Assembly (NCBI GenBank): GCA_965216365.1
Contig: CBDCFT010000024.1
Coordinates: forward strand, 10,412 to 74,411
Source of the DNA: CBDCFT01 sp965216365
Lineage (GTDB): Bacteria > Pseudomonadota > Gammaproteobacteria > Arenicellales > CBDCFT01
Reading direction: 5' to 3'
Length of the DNA: 64,000 bases
The notes beneath the pieces are model-generated. The model worked only from the letters and a program-made list of their open reading frames with translations. It ran no database searches and was not told the origin of the DNA. Numbering within the stretch: the first letter of the stretch is position 1; the number at the start of each line of letters is the position of its first letter. A program made the translations under genes and the position numbers. Below, piece after piece: positions 63,648 through 64,000 of this stretch.

Positions 63648-64000
63648 TTAGTCTGCTTTAATCGGTACGATGACTTCCGTGAGAAGCTGATCGATAGGTG
63701 TATCGGCGGGATCGTTTAGATAAATTTCGCGCATGGCCGCGGACTGATCGTGACCACGCTCCTGCATCCAGGCGAATACGGCGTGATACGCCACACCGAG
63801 TTCCTCATAGGCGCCGCGATGAAGACCACCAGGCGGCGGGTCCGCCTTCGAGAGTAACCAGTTCCGTATCAGGTGGAAGCTCATTGGTTTCAGAGGCACT
63901 GAGACAGATATGCACTTCCATTGCGCCGCCTGGTTGAGGCACTTCGTTAATACACATCACCAACTCCGGCACCTCGGACCCAACCACGTGCAAATCCTCC
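63648..64000 (-). pseudogene. GyrI-like/effector-binding domain protein, partial and frameshifted
   Basis: Two frames join as a GyrI/AraC-effector-type domain: HVVGSEVPELVMCINEVPQPGG, EVHICLSASETNELPPDTELVTLEGGPAA, then in the other frame HRGAYEELGVAYHAVFAWMQERGHD and REIYLNDPADTPIDQLLTEVIVPI. The shift is near 63828-63834. The frame remains open past the window's right edge, so the N-terminus is missing. The family binds small ligands or, in SbmC/GyrI, inhibits gyrase. It may be the C-terminal part of an AraC- or MerR-type regulator encoded beyond the window. Confidence 0.68.

Overview
The window looks like a chromosomal segment of an uncultured, probably marine or aquatic, gammaproteobacterium. 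The evidence is a set of gammaproteobacterial families: arginine succinyltransferase (AST) genes, DUF3461, a Kbp-like BON-LysM protein, a FadL porin, an MscK-like channel, a RAYT transposase and Pseudomonas-type REP palindromes. I see no rRNA, tRNA, CRISPR, phage or plasmid genes, and I cannot place the organism below class.

Layout. 1-6 kb (minus): a secreted gingipain-type C25 peptidase cut by the left edge, a large DUF11 surface protein, a cytidylate-kinase-like protein and Hsp20. 6.4-10.8 kb (plus): an ABC ATPase / FtsX-like permease / HlyD adaptor exporter. 10.8-11.3 kb: an AT-rich gap with four DnaA-box-like motifs. 11.3-20.8 kb (plus): RDD protein, MaoC hydratase, solute-binding protein, amidase, astA-astD-astB, DUF2784, Kbp-like protein and a D-aminoacylase. 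20.8-28.7 kb: thiol/redox genes with a TetR regulator, a candidate structured RNA, an unusual 7TM-Fis membrane regulator paired with a KAS III enzyme, and FadL. 28.8-35.1 kb: MscK-like channel, metC, HugZ-like and D-cysteine-desulfhydrase-like genes, three of them frameshifted. 35.1-45.3 kb (minus): ATP-grasp ligase, AlkB, SDR, gamma-glutamyltransferase, a P-loop protein, M20 peptidase, flavin reductase, D-lactate dehydrogenase type oxidase and a HisC-like aminotransferase. 45.4-47.0 kb (plus): a retron. 47.4-56.6 kb: DUF3461, a dipeptide-type ABC transporter with a fused two-domain ATPase, a SAF-domain dehydrogenase and an aminotransferase. 56.7-64 kb: tandem repeats with a RAYT transposase, a YafY regulator with two palindromic operators, and small stress or redox genes, several frameshifted.

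How the genes fit together. Two stretches are devoted to amino acids and peptides. The first has an amidase, AST arginine catabolism and a D-aminoacylase. The second has oligopeptide import, gamma-glutamyl cleavage, M20 hydrolysis, PLP transaminases and lyases, and FAD oxidation. That suggests a heterotroph living on peptides, arginine and perhaps D-amino acids.

The most notable system is the retron at 45.4-47.0 kb. It has a sigma-70-like promoter, a 13-bp a1/a2 inverted repeat, two msr hairpins, an msd hairpin and a reverse transcriptase with the retron-specific NAxxH and VTG motifs. The RT carries an N-terminal extension of roughly 110-150 residues. No effector gene is adjacent, so it looks like a compact RT-only retron.

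Caution: at least nine single-base disruptions, and a tenth probable one in the D-cysteine desulfhydrase-like gene, fall in two blocks (31.6-34.2 kb and 58.8-63.9 kb). They look more like local sequence error than true gene loss, but the sequence alone cannot decide.
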